This document shows positions 33,465 through 41,451 of a DNA stretch of 64,000 bases, piece after piece (positions within the stretch are counted from its first letter, which is position 1; the number at the start of each line of letters is the position of its first letter). The DNA comes from DAOULT01 sp964646625 (GTDB lineage Bacteria; Chloroflexota; Anaerolineae; CAZYHC01). The notes under the pieces are model-generated. The model saw nothing but the letters and a program-made list of their open reading frames with translations. It searched no databases and was not told where the DNA came from. The DNA lies in NCBI GenBank assembly GCA_964646625.1, contig CAZYHC010000020.1, forward strand, positions 17,672-81,671. Reading direction: 5' to 3'. The position numbers and the translations under genes were made by a program.

Positions 33465-34262
33465 TCAGGTAATCTGGCCATGCCCAAACCTTTGAATGCG
33501 CTTGTTGATGATCTGGGCGTGCCGTATGGCCTCATCCAGCAGGTAATAATCGCGCGGCCCCAGAACGATGAATGTCACCAACACGTTACTACATTGGAAC
33601 GCCAGCACGCCAGCCGGGTTTTTCGTACCTATCTCCGTGACGACCAGCCCTTTATAGGCCCTGGTTCGGTCGCCTATCTGGGCGGTGGTCGCTTCCGTCA
33701 TGGCGGCCAGTTCGCCCCAGCCGCCGGGTAGCCTGCTTTCCAGGCCCATGTCGAAAGCCTGCCGTGCTCCATCGCTCGTATTGTAGACCTGGATGAGATT
33801 GATGATGACAGAGGCGTGCCTGTTCATGACCGCCGGATCGTCGGTGGTGAAGACGATCTCATAGCCGTTCAGCCGTCCGGTGGCCTCTATATTCGCCGCC
33901 ATGCTGTGGGGATCGTGGCTTTCCTCTACGAGCTTCTGGTTGTCCACATACCTGGTATGGGCTTGATCGAGGCGAAAACCGAGGGGTAAATCGTCCGGGG
34001 TGAGCGCCACGGCTTTGGGATCGGTGACCAGAATCGGCATCGAGGTGGGAGTGGCCGTCGGTTTGGCGATGGTGGTAGCCGAGAGACCGGGGGTGGCTAT
34101 CCTGACCGTTTGCTCGGGCCTGGCCGCAGGTACGCTCCCAGGAAGAGGGGCATGAGACTGCCATTGCTTTATAACGTCGGTCACAACCAGCGAGTTGAAA
34201 ACACACAGGACAATAAGGACGGCCATCCCTAACCCGACCAAGATGGCGGCTTGCTTCTTCAT
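33465..34262 (-). CDS. Hypothetical exported/anchored protein
   Basis: A 265-aa protein with one N-terminal membrane segment (residues 7-28, ILVGLGMAVLIVLCVFNSLV) and a Thr/Pro-rich stalk, then a soluble domain of about 180 residues starting near LTPDDLPLGFRLD. The domain has features of secreted 'LPPxGF' style sensor domains but I recognise no family. It is first in the operon with the aminotransferase and mttB-type gene; its promoter is at 34315-34343. Confidence 0.75.
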   Translation of the reverse strand: MKKQAAILVGLGMAVLIVLCVFNSLVVTDVIKQWQSHAPLPGSVPAARPEQTVRIATPGLSATTIAKPTATPTSMPILVTDPKAVALTPDDLPLGFRLDQAHTRYVDNQKLVEESHDPHSMAANIEATGRLNGYEIVFTTDDPAVMNRHASVIINLIQVYNTSDGARQAFDMGLESRLPGGWGELAAMTEATTAQIGDRTRAYKGLVVTEIGTKNPAGVLAFQCSNVLVTFIVLGPRDYYLLDEAIRHAQIINKRIQRFGHGQIT

Positions 34263-34314
34263 TTCTCTGTAAACTGCTCCTTTCCAGGGTATGGCAGGGC
34301 CATGAGACCATCAC

Positions 34315-34343
34315 ATTATAACCTATGTCGTGTTCTTTGTAAA
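34315..34343 (-). promoter_or_regulatory. Promoter of the 33465-34262 operon
   Basis: TTTACA (34343-34338), 17-nt spacer, TATAAT (34320-34315) on the minus strand. Confidence 0.65.
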
Positions 34344-34480
34344 ATCGTGTCCTTTGCGCAGGCCCGGATAGAGGGTACATTTCGGTTTTGCGGGCGACTG
34401 GTCTTCAGAATACACCGATCGCGGGAAAGCAGGTAGCTATAAGCGGCTTGCCACAGCCCGCATCGTCCCTGTGGGCGATG

Positions 34481-34630
34481 GGTAGTCTCCCTCTTGGGTG
34501 TTGCTGGCTGAAGGATAGCAACTTTTGAACCGCAGAGCACGCAGAGATCGCTGAGAAATACAAGAAATACTCTGCGAACTCGGCGTTCTCAGCGGTAAAA
34601 TGCTTAGCAACACTTTTGGGGGAGACTACC
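34481..34630. mobile_element. 150-bp miniature inverted-repeat element, copy 2
   Basis: Same ends (GGTAGTCTCCC / GGGAGACTACC), same length and, by eye, same sequence as 24244-24393. Flanking octamers are GGGCGATG (34473-34480) and GGGTGATG (34631-34638), an 8-bp target duplication with one difference. It sits 22 nt upstream of the pilin -35 box. Confidence 0.86.
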
Positions 34631-34652
34631 GGGTGATGGGAAAAAAGTACTA

Positions 34653-34681
34653 TTGACAAGAACACTATGAAAAGTTATAAT
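34653..34681 (+). promoter_or_regulatory. Perfect-consensus sigma-70 promoter of the pilin gene
   Basis: TTGACA (34653-34658), 17-nt spacer, TATAAT (34676-34681): no mismatch in either hexamer. It implies very strong expression of the pilin. Confidence 0.8.
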
Positions 34682-34715
34682 ATAGACGACTATTGAGCTT
34701 AAGGAGGTGAACAAC

Positions 34716-34862
34716 ATGTTGTATCTTCCGCGTGAGGAAGGCCAGGGCCTGGTTGAGTACGCGTTGATCCTGGTACTGGTAGCCATTGTGGTTATCGCCA
34801 TCCTGTTGCTGCTCGGTCCCGTCATCGGCAACGTATTCAGCAACATCGTAGCCAACCTATAA
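34716..34862 (+). CDS. Flp family type IVb pilin
   Basis: A 48-aa pilin subunit, MLYLPREEGQGLVEYALILV onward. GQGLVEYALI is the Flp prepilin-peptidase and Glu+5 region, followed by one hydrophobic helix to the C-terminus (VAIVVIAILLLLGPVIG). AAGGAGGTGA lies 5 nt upstream of the ATG. A strong promoter precedes it and a long terminator follows, so it is a monocistronic, highly expressed unit. No tad/cpa assembly genes are in the window, so the secretion machinery must be elsewhere. Confidence 0.92.
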   Translation: MLYLPREEGQGLVEYALILVLVAIVVIAILLLLGPVIGNVFSNIVANL

Positions 34863-34900
34863 TTCCTGTAGCTTCTTCCATCAGTATTAGTTTATCATTA

Positions 34901-34944
34901 GAGAAAAGAGACCCTGTCTTTCGAGGCAGGGTTTCTCTTTTCTC
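34901..34944 (+). terminator. Terminator after the pilin gene
   Basis: GAGAAAAGAGACCCTG pairs with CAGGGTTTCTCTTTTCTC (two unpaired bases), giving a long stem around TCTTTCGAGG; the descending arm is itself T-rich. It faces the convergent alpha-2-macroglobulin gene and may serve both strands, since the ascending arm is A-rich. Confidence 0.75.
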
Positions 34945-34954
34945 GGCAGAGTCT

Positions 34955-37900
34955 TCAGCGGTTTACAGTTAACACTGCGCTGTCGGAGTGTCCCCAGGCT
35001 TCTGGTTTATACAAAGCCCGGACCTCGGTCGGCGGGGTGCGAAAATGGCCGGCCGTAGTAGCCCGCATCAAGTAGGTGTAGGTGTGTCTGCCCGCTGCCA
35101 GATAGGTGCTGGTGAAGGACAGTCTATCGCCTTGCTGCCTGGCTTGCAGGGGGGAACCATCCTCCTCCAGGCTATCGACCAGCGCCTCACAGCCGGCCGG
35201 CAAGGGGTCTTCCACCAGCACGTACCACATCTCTTCGGGCGTCTCCACCGTCAACTGGACGCCGATCAAATCCCCCACCTCGTACCGTTTGGGGCCCAGA
35301 TAGCGCCGTTGGACGAGCGGGCCGCTCAACGAACGGGTCGCTTCCAGGCTGGTACGGGGCAGGTGGTACTGAAGGACGGTGGCGTAGTAAAGATGCCCTT
35401 CCCCCTCTATCTCCAGGTCAATGTCATTGTAGCCTGCCTTCAGGTCGGTGGTGGTGAAAGTTTGGGGCTCGATGGCGTTCTCAGGGACCGTCTCTTCAGC
35501 GATCAACTGGCCGTTAACCCGCAGGCGATAATGCCCTTGGGCCGTTTCCTGGCCGTGGGAGAGCAGGTAAGCGGAGAGGGCGGCGATGGCGGCGGCTGTC
35601 TCCTGGGTGGTGCGCCAAGGCCCGCCCTGTCGGGTATACATCAACCAGCGAACGGCCTTGGGGACCAAGGGATTGGTGGGGTCCAGGTGGAGCAGGGCGC
35701 TCAGGATCAGGGTTGTAGTGCGTCCATCGCTGGACATTATCGGTCCTTCCTGTCTCTCCTCTGGCCAGTGAGCCAGACTGGTGCCCACCAGCGCCTGGTC
35801 GGCCAGGCGGGTGACGATGCCCCGCCCGAGCCTCGGGCGGCCCATAGCCTTCAACGCCAGCGCCAGACAGGCCCGTGCCCAGAGGTCCATTTCGGCCTCC
35901 CGCTTCAGCAGGGCGCGGGCCAGGGTCATATCCCCCTCTCCATTCTCGCTCAACACGTAAAGAATGCAGGCCGCCAGAGAAGGATCGTCTATTTTTTTGA
36001 GACGCCGTAAGACCTCGAGCCCCCTTTCCAGCGCGGTCTCATCGGCTTCGTCGAGGGCCAGGTCCGTTTTCGCCAGTTGGCTCAGGCTGTGGACGACGTA
36101 GGCCGTCATGTAAGGAGTCGAGGGCGCGCCCTCCTGCCAGCCCCAACCGCCGTCGTCGTTCTGGGCGCGGTAGAGACGCCGCAGGTCTTCCTTCAAATGT
36201 TCGTTCAGATTTTCGTCCCCGTAATCGGCTCTCGTCAGAGCCACCGCCGACCACAGGTGGCTGGCAATCTCTTCTACGTGGCGATAGCTCCTTAGAGAAC
36301 CCAGAGCCTCTATCAAACAGGCCGCCAGAGAGGGACAGATTTCGATGGTCAACCTGGCCGGGGCTGCATCCTGGGGTAAGCTGACCACCAGGGCGCCCTG
36401 CCCTTCTATCTGACCGGCGTCGAAAACCGTCTTCTCTTCGTCGAAGGGCAGAACCTCCAGGGTCGATTCCATTTCAACGGCTGAAGTCGTTACTACTGCG
36501 GTGATTCCCCGCCCCACGACCCCCAGCCCGACCGTCGCCGTAGGTCCCTGGCCGACTGTCAGCGGCCAATCGAAACGTACCACCTGGCCGGCCGGGACGG
36601 TACCGGTCAGCGTCCCGGTCAGTTGGTCGGACGTTGATATTTCCAGCCCGCTGAGCGAAAGTTCAGCCTCTACCTCCAGCGCCTGGTCGGTGCGGTTGTG
36701 TGCCATCGCTCCCAGGTTGACCTCATCTCCGGCTCGCAGAAAACGTGGCAGGGTGGGCCAGACCATCAGCTCCGGTTCGGCTGCCAGGTCAGTATAGGCT
36801 GCTCCTACCACCGTATTGGCCGTTATCCCCTGGGCAGTCACCCGCCAGACCCCCGGTTCAGCAGGCAGACGGAAGCTCACCCGCGCCCACCCTTCCTCAT
36901 CAGTTACCACGCTGGATTCCCAGTGGACCGCCTCCGGCCATATAAACCCCAGGCGCCTGGCAAACAGCGAACGTTCGTTGTAACGTTCGTTGTAATGTTC
37001 GTTGTTGTGCCAGGCCCCCGGTTTCCCAGAGGGATTCATCTCCTGTCCGCTGATGGCGGTGTGCACCGTCAGAGCGCGTCGGCCATAGAAAGCATCGAAG
37101 ATGCTCGCCTCCCCGGCCTGGCCCAGCGGCTCGATTACGGTCAAAGATACCTCGGCGCTGACGGGTTGCCCTTGCCCGTCTACGGTCCAGATGTCGCATA
37201 CCGCTTCCTCCCCTGGACGGTAGCTCTTCTTATCAGGCACGATGGATATCGCCAGCGGCTCCACCGGCGGCTTCACCGCCAGTTCAACGTAGCCCACTCT
37301 GGGAAGCCCCCCGCCGGGAGGTGCCAGGACGACGGAGACGAAAACGTTGGGAGCGTAAGTCCGGCGTATAAACACAGGTAGGATGGCGCTATCGCGGTTA
37401 AGTTTCAATACACGTCGGCTCAGGATGCGCTCCCGCTCGACGGTCACCAGGGCTGTGGCCTGGCGGTAGGGCGCGGGCACCAGGATGTAAGCCGTTTCGC
37501 CCACCCTGTAACCTTTCTTATCGGCCACCAGGGTCAACGGCTCTTCTTCGATGGGCCAGTTCACCGGCTTATCAGCCATCCCCACCCATAGCCGGGCGTG
37601 GGCTGCGACGGGGTGGCCCTGTCGGTCCACACTTTCAGCCCTCACCAGGTAGAGTCCCCCCTGGGGAGGGACGAAGGAAATAGCCCCCCGCCCGGCCCGA
37701 TCGGTGGTCAGCGTAGAGGAGAGGACTTCAGTCGTTAGAGTGCTCTCTTCATGATCGGCCCTTTCGAGCCGCTCGACCAGGTATCGGACCTCGACGCGGC
37801 CCGGAGGGCGTTCTCTGATGTCGGCCACCCGGACGGTAAAAGTGATCTGTTCTCCCTGACGAATCACGTATCTTTCCGGGCGCAGCTCAATTTGTAGTTG

Positions 37901-38941
37901 GCCCTGGTAGAGGGGAAGGAGCGCAAAATCGCGGGCCGGGAATTCTTCGGCGGAGTCTGCGGCCCTGGCCTCCAGGACAAAGGCCCGGCTACATTCTCCC
38001 CGGCCTGGATCGGCTGGCAGGGTCATTGTCAGGAAACCGTTCTCGTCGGTCAGCCCCCGGCCGATGGCCGCTTGCTGCTCTATCTGATCCACCACCGCCC
38101 CTTCGAAGCCAAGGCAGGCGGCGTTCCTGCCCAGTTTATAACGTACTGGTAGGCCGACTACGGGCGCGCCGGAGGGGTAGCTGGCCTTTACGGTGGTCGT
38201 GATCACCTGGCCGCTCACGTATTTATCCTGGTCGGTCTCCAGGTGGAGGAGGTAATCCTGGCGCCTCCAAACCTGGAAAGTCCGGCTGTGCCTTTCCCCA
38301 TCCACCTCGACCTGGAAGCGATAACGGCCAGGGGCCAACCCTTCGTCCAAAGAGGCCACCCCTTTGACCGAACCAAAGGAGGAAGGGCGCGGGGTTTTGC
38401 GGTAGAGGATATCTCCGTCGGGGCTGAGGAGGGTGATTCGCACCTGGGTATCGGGGGGCAGGGCGGAGTACTTGAAGAGGCCCACACGCCGACGCACCAC
38501 AACCCTGAAACGAACCTTTTGCCCGGCGTGGTAAAAGAGACGGTTGGTCTGGATGTAGACCAGGTGCTTTTTGGCTCCCGCTTCCCAGAAAGTGTCGTCT
38601 GGCAGTTGATTCTCGAAGCAGATGGCTACCTCGTTTCCCCGCCAGGCGACGGCGCTCAGTTTTTCTTTGATGGGGGGGATGGCGCTTAAAAACAGGCCGT
38701 GGGCGTTGGTGTGGCCGGTGGCTACCGGGCGTTGGTGATGGTCGTAGACTATCACCTCGGCGTTGGACGCTGGCTCTCCCTGGGCCGGATCGTAGACCCA
38801 GACCAGGACCTGGTTGGGAGCGCGTTTGAGGATGAGGGTCAAAGGAGTATCGGACTGCGCGACCGATGGGGGGGTGATCAGGATAGCAATGAGAAGGCCC
38901 AGCCCGATCAGGATCGGTTTCCAGCTTTTGCGCCCAGCCAT
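34955..38941 (-). CDS. Alpha-2-macroglobulin-like secreted protein, thioester lost
   Basis: A 1328-aa protein with a signal peptide or lipid-type anchor region (MAGRKSWKPILIGLGLLIAI). MG-type domains fill the first 800 residues (LFYHAGQKVRFRVVVRR; VVTDEEGWARVSFRLP; LPRFLRAGDEVNLGAMAHN). The alpha-toroid helical domain follows (GGWGWQEGAPSTPYMTAYVV). Where active homologues carry the CxEQ thioester, this reads YRHVEEIAS (about 886-894), so the reactive Cys and Gln are missing. Such proteins trap proteases or serve as envelope scaffolds; without thioester only non-covalent action is likely. The frame is open 40 codons upstream, but the ATG at 38941 starts the signal peptide 1 nt after the preceding stop. 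A 12-bp repeat (AACGTTCGTTGT) occurs three times at 36970-37005. Confidence 0.88.
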   Translation of the reverse strand: MAGRKSWKPILIGLGLLIAILITPPSVAQSDTPLTLILKRAPNQVLVWVYDPAQGEPASNAEVIVYDHHQRPVATGHTNAHGLFLSAIPPIKEKLSAVAWRGNEVAICFENQLPDDTFWEAGAKKHLVYIQTNRLFYHAGQKVRFRVVVRRRVGLFKYSALPPDTQVRITLLSPDGDILYRKTPRPSSFGSVKGVASLDEGLAPGRYRFQVEVDGERHSRTFQVWRRQDYLLHLETDQDKYVSGQVITTTVKASYPSGAPVVGLPVRYKLGRNAACLGFEGAVVDQIEQQAAIGRGLTDENGFLTMTLPADPGRGECSRAFVLEARAADSAEEFPARDFALLPLYQGQLQIELRPERYVIRQGEQITFTVRVADIRERPPGRVEVRYLVERLERADHEESTLTTEVLSSTLTTDRAGRGAISFVPPQGGLYLVRAESVDRQGHPVAAHARLWVGMADKPVNWPIEEEPLTLVADKKGYRVGETAYILVPAPYRQATALVTVERERILSRRVLKLNRDSAILPVFIRRTYAPNVFVSVVLAPPGGGLPRVGYVELAVKPPVEPLAISIVPDKKSYRPGEEAVCDIWTVDGQGQPVSAEVSLTVIEPLGQAGEASIFDAFYGRRALTVHTAISGQEMNPSGKPGAWHNNEHYNERYNERSLFARRLGFIWPEAVHWESSVVTDEEGWARVSFRLPAEPGVWRVTAQGITANTVVGAAYTDLAAEPELMVWPTLPRFLRAGDEVNLGAMAHNRTDQALEVEAELSLSGLEISTSDQLTGTLTGTVPAGQVVRFDWPLTVGQGPTATVGLGVVGRGITAVVTTSAVEMESTLEVLPFDEEKTVFDAGQIEGQGALVVSLPQDAAPARLTIEICPSLAACLIEALGSLRSYRHVEEIASHLWSAVALTRADYGDENLNEHLKEDLRRLYRAQNDDGGWGWQEGAPSTPYMTAYVVHSLSQLAKTDLALDEADETALERGLEVLRRLKKIDDPSLAACILYVLSENGEGDMTLARALLKREAEMDLWARACLALALKAMGRPRLGRGIVTRLADQALVGTSLAHWPEERQEGPIMSSDGRTTTLILSALLHLDPTNPLVPKAVRWLMYTRQGGPWRTTQETAAAIAALSAYLLSHGQETAQGHYRLRVNGQLIAEETVPENAIEPQTFTTTDLKAGYNDIDLEIEGEGHLYYATVLQYHLPRTSLEATRSLSGPLVQRRYLGPKRYEVGDLIGVQLTVETPEEMWYVLVEDPLPAGCEALVDSLEEDGSPLQARQQGDRLSFTSTYLAAGRHTYTYLMRATTAGHFRTPPTEVRALYKPEAWGHSDSAVLTVNR
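36970..37005. repeat. 12-bp tandem repeat, three units, inside the macroglobulin gene
   Basis: AACGTTCGTTGT occurs at 36970-36981 and 36982-36993 and, with one change, at 36994-37005. It encodes a short NER/YNE-type repeat and keeps the frame, so copy number could vary without breaking the protein. Confidence 0.75.
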
Positions 38942-38942
38942 A

Positions 38943-39200
38943 TCACGTCGCCTGTCCCCCAAGATAAAAACTTTTCGCTTCGCTCTCAAAGAAGCGTTTA
39001 ACGGCTTGCCAGGAGGTCTGTTCCAGCAGGTGCGGCATCTCATCCTCTTCGGCGTCGGCAAAGTAGGTCAGGCTTTTGAGATGTCCCAGGTGTAACGCAG
39101 CTGCTGTTCCTCCGGCCAGGTAGAAACGGGCGACCAGGGGCATGCGGGCTATCGTGTCCAGATTGTTCTGTATCGCTGCCGAAAGGGTTTCGACAAACAT
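38943..39200 (-). pseudogene. AbiEii-type nucleotidyltransferase toxin remnant with internal deletion
   Basis: An 85-aa frame. The beginning (FYLAGGTAAALHLGH) is the N-terminal motif of the AbiEii/AbiGii nucleotidyltransferase family, and the end (LTYFADAEEDEMPHLLE, VKRFFESEAKSFYL) matches its C-terminal region. The middle, about 120 residues including the catalytic Asp pair normally after the GGT motif, is absent. The two parts join in frame, so this is either a deletion remnant or a minimised protein. It overlaps its DUF6922-type partner by 52 nt and ends 1 nt before the macroglobulin ATG. GAAGAGGTG precedes the ATG. Confidence 0.65.
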
Positions 39201-39463
39201 CGCACCTCTTCCAGGGGGATATCCAGCATTTTGGCCCAGAAATTGGCGCTAAGTTGGGATAGGGCACGGCTCTGGCAGACCACCTGGACGATCTCTTCTC
39301 GTGAAAACCGTTCTTCCATCCAGCGCAGGGCGGGCAGGTCGCCGTACTCCAGCAACCGCTCGATGACGTAGAATGTGCGTTGGCTCACCTCCAGTTGCGT
39401 GGGGTCGATGTCCCAGAAGTAACGGTGTACGAACTCCGGCAATCGGTCGTTCTCGTCAGGCAT
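39149..39463 (-). CDS. DUF6922-type antitoxin-like partner of the AbiEii remnant
   Basis: A 104-aa protein with the pattern FVHRYFWDIDPTQL, VIERLLEYGDLPALRWM, RALSQLSANFWAKML that I associate with small partner proteins next to AbiEii-type nucleotidyltransferases. The start is set at ATG 39463, which has GAGGTGA upstream and lies 3 nt after the stop of the zinc-ribbon gene; a GTG at 39469 is also in frame. Overlap with the remnant toxin supports a former toxin-antitoxin unit. The intact partner may have taken another job, or may protect against related toxins elsewhere. Confidence 0.68.
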   Translation of the reverse strand: MPDENDRLPEFVHRYFWDIDPTQLEVSQRTFYVIERLLEYGDLPALRWMEERFSREEIVQVVCQSRALSQLSANFWAKMLDIPLEEVRCLSKPFRQRYRTIWTR

Positions 39464-39465
39464 CT

Positions 39466-41451
39466 TCACCTCGTCCAGGAAATGCGTTCGCTATGCCAGT
39501 CCTGGTAAGTGCCTTCCAGGGCGGCGACCCTTTTCTGGTCGCGGCCGTCGGCGTTCATGACGTAGAGTCCCCAGATTCCGTCGCGGTCAGACATGAAGGC
39601 GATGTGGTTTCCATCGGGCGACCAGGTGGGCAGGCCGTCGTTGCCCGGAGTGTCCGTCAGCCTCTTCACTTTTCCTCCGTCGCTGCTCACCAGGTAGACG
39701 TCCCAGTTGTCGTTCCGGGCGGAGGTGAAGGCGAGCCACCGTCCGTCGGGCGACCAGGCCGGGGTGGTATCCGTATCGTTGTCCGTCAGCCTGGTTTTTC
39801 CCTTCCCGCTGCCCCCTGTGACGTAGATTCCACAATCGCCGCCCTGGGGATTGCAGCCCCAGTAGGCGATGCGCCCCTCCGGGGACCAGGCTGGTGCCCG
39901 GCCCAGGTCCAACTCCACGACCTCCTCCTCGGCTCCCAGCCATACCAGGTAGATGCGCCAGCGGCGGTCTCCTTCCCGGTTGGAGGCAAAAAGGATGCTT
40001 TTGCCATCGTAGGACCAGTTGGGGGTGATGTCCTCGGCGAAGCCGCTGACCTCGACCTCCTCCGTGCTATTGCTCTTCATCCGTCTGATCCCTTCTTCGT
40101 CAGGGCGCCAGCAGTGGAAAGCGATCTCCGTCCCGTCGGGGCTGAAATTGGGCTGGCTGGCTGCTTCGCTGATCATGTATGGCTCACCGCCATCGACCTC
40201 CACCGTGTACAGGCGATAGATGTGGTCGTCTCCATAGGCGGCGAAAGCGATCCGGCCCGAAGCGGGGGCGCTGACGGTGGGGGTCACGACCTCGGTTTCG
40301 GCGGGGGTCGTGGTTTCCTCCGTGGGGGCTTCCACTTCCTCCGTGGGAGCTTCCGCTGGGATTTTGGTGGAGGGCGTTGTAGCCTGGGCCGTCACCAGCT
40401 CGGTGGTGGGGGTTGGGGCCGCGGGCAGCGCCGTGGCCGTCCGACAGATGCGTTCCGCTTCGGCCTGCTTATCGGTAATGGTCTGGTTGGGATCGAGGTT
40501 CATGGCCCCGGCGTACTGTCTGGTGGCCGAGCACCAGGCCTCCTGTGCGGCCAGATAGTCGCCGTAATTCACGTAGGCTTCGTATAGTCGCTGCTTCACG
40601 TCCTTGTAATCCGGCTGGGTCTGGTACAGTTCGGCGAAAACCTCGACGGCTCTGTCCCAATTCGCCTGCCAGTAGCTCAGCCCGCTCAGATAAAGAGAGG
40701 CCAGCTTGCGTTGTTTGAGGGCATCGAGGTCGCCGGGCCTGACCTCCAGGGCCTTGTCGAAGCTGCGTAGGGCCTCTTCCATGCGGTCCTCATCGACCAG
40801 TTCCAGCCCCTTGCTGTAATAACAGGAGAAAAGCATGGTCTCTACTTCCTGGGCTTTGTAGAGGGGATCGAGGCTGCGCAACTGGGTCAGTGTAGTGGCC
40901 GCCTCGTCCCATTTGGCCTGATCGTAGAGCGATTTGGCCTGATCGTACAGCGTGCTGGCCGCGTTCTGCACCGTCTCCGAGGTGGGGGTGGGTTCAGTCT
41001 GAGTCTGGGCCCGGGCCTCTCGGAGCTTTTGCTGGGCTTCCGGGTAGCCGGGATAAAGCCGGAGGGCCTGCTCGAACTCCGCGATAGCCAGTTCCCGCTC
41101 CCCGACCTCCAGGTGGGCCAGCCCTTTATCGTAGTGCTCTATGGCTTTCTGCCGATTCAATTCGGCCCGTTCCTTTAAGCCGTTGTAAACTCCCACCAAC
41201 CCGGCGGTGAAAAACCCAAGCAGCAGACAGAGGGCCAGCAAAACCGAGAACAATAACCACGCCCAGCCGGGCAGTCCGCGTTGCTCGATGATCACCTCTT
41301 GCGGGGTTACAGGCGGGGTTACGTGTGGGGTTGCAAATGGGACGGCGCTCTCTGGGACGAGTGGCTCCTGCATAATAATGGTTTTCTCTCCACATTCGGG
41401 ACAGAAAGGGGCATCGTCTTCGATCTCCGCCCCACAATTGTTACAAAGCAT
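39466..41451 (-). CDS. Zinc-ribbon / TPR / PD40-repeat membrane protein
   Basis: A 661-aa protein. Residues 1-22 are a double-CxxC zinc ribbon (MLCNNCGAEIEDDAPFCPEC). A membrane helix lies near residue 62-90 (WAWLLFSVLLALCLLLGFF). TPR-like helices follow (ALRLYPGYPEAQQKLREA; ALEVRPGDLDALKQRKLA). After a Thr/Pro/Glu-rich linker with short direct repeats come five PD40 repeats (ILFASNREGDRRWRIYLV; LAFTSARNDNWDVYLVSS; IAFMSDRDGIWGLYVMN). The zinc ribbon is thus cytoplasmic and the propeller outside. Its ATG abuts the stop of the DUF5107 gene with no spacer. Function unknown; a sensor or assembly scaffold is the reasonable guess. Confidence 0.8.
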   Translation of the reverse strand: MLCNNCGAEIEDDAPFCPECGEKTIIMQEPLVPESAVPFATPHVTPPVTPQEVIIEQRGLPGWAWLLFSVLLALCLLLGFFTAGLVGVYNGLKERAELNRQKAIEHYDKGLAHLEVGERELAIAEFEQALRLYPGYPEAQQKLREARAQTQTEPTPTSETVQNAASTLYDQAKSLYDQAKWDEAATTLTQLRSLDPLYKAQEVETMLFSCYYSKGLELVDEDRMEEALRSFDKALEVRPGDLDALKQRKLASLYLSGLSYWQANWDRAVEVFAELYQTQPDYKDVKQRLYEAYVNYGDYLAAQEAWCSATRQYAGAMNLDPNQTITDKQAEAERICRTATALPAAPTPTTELVTAQATTPSTKIPAEAPTEEVEAPTEETTTPAETEVVTPTVSAPASGRIAFAAYGDDHIYRLYTVEVDGGEPYMISEAASQPNFSPDGTEIAFHCWRPDEEGIRRMKSNSTEEVEVSGFAEDITPNWSYDGKSILFASNREGDRRWRIYLVWLGAEEEVVELDLGRAPAWSPEGRIAYWGCNPQGGDCGIYVTGGSGKGKTRLTDNDTDTTPAWSPDGRWLAFTSARNDNWDVYLVSSDGGKVKRLTDTPGNDGLPTWSPDGNHIAFMSDRDGIWGLYVMNADGRDQKRVAALEGTYQDWHSERISWTR

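Larger units (their letters stand above)
34263..34715. other. Divergent intergenic region with mobile element copy 2
   Basis: This 453-nt region has the minus-strand promoter at 34315-34343, the second 150-bp miniature element, and a perfect consensus promoter for the pilin gene at 34653-34681. No coding sequence is supported. Confidence 0.7.
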
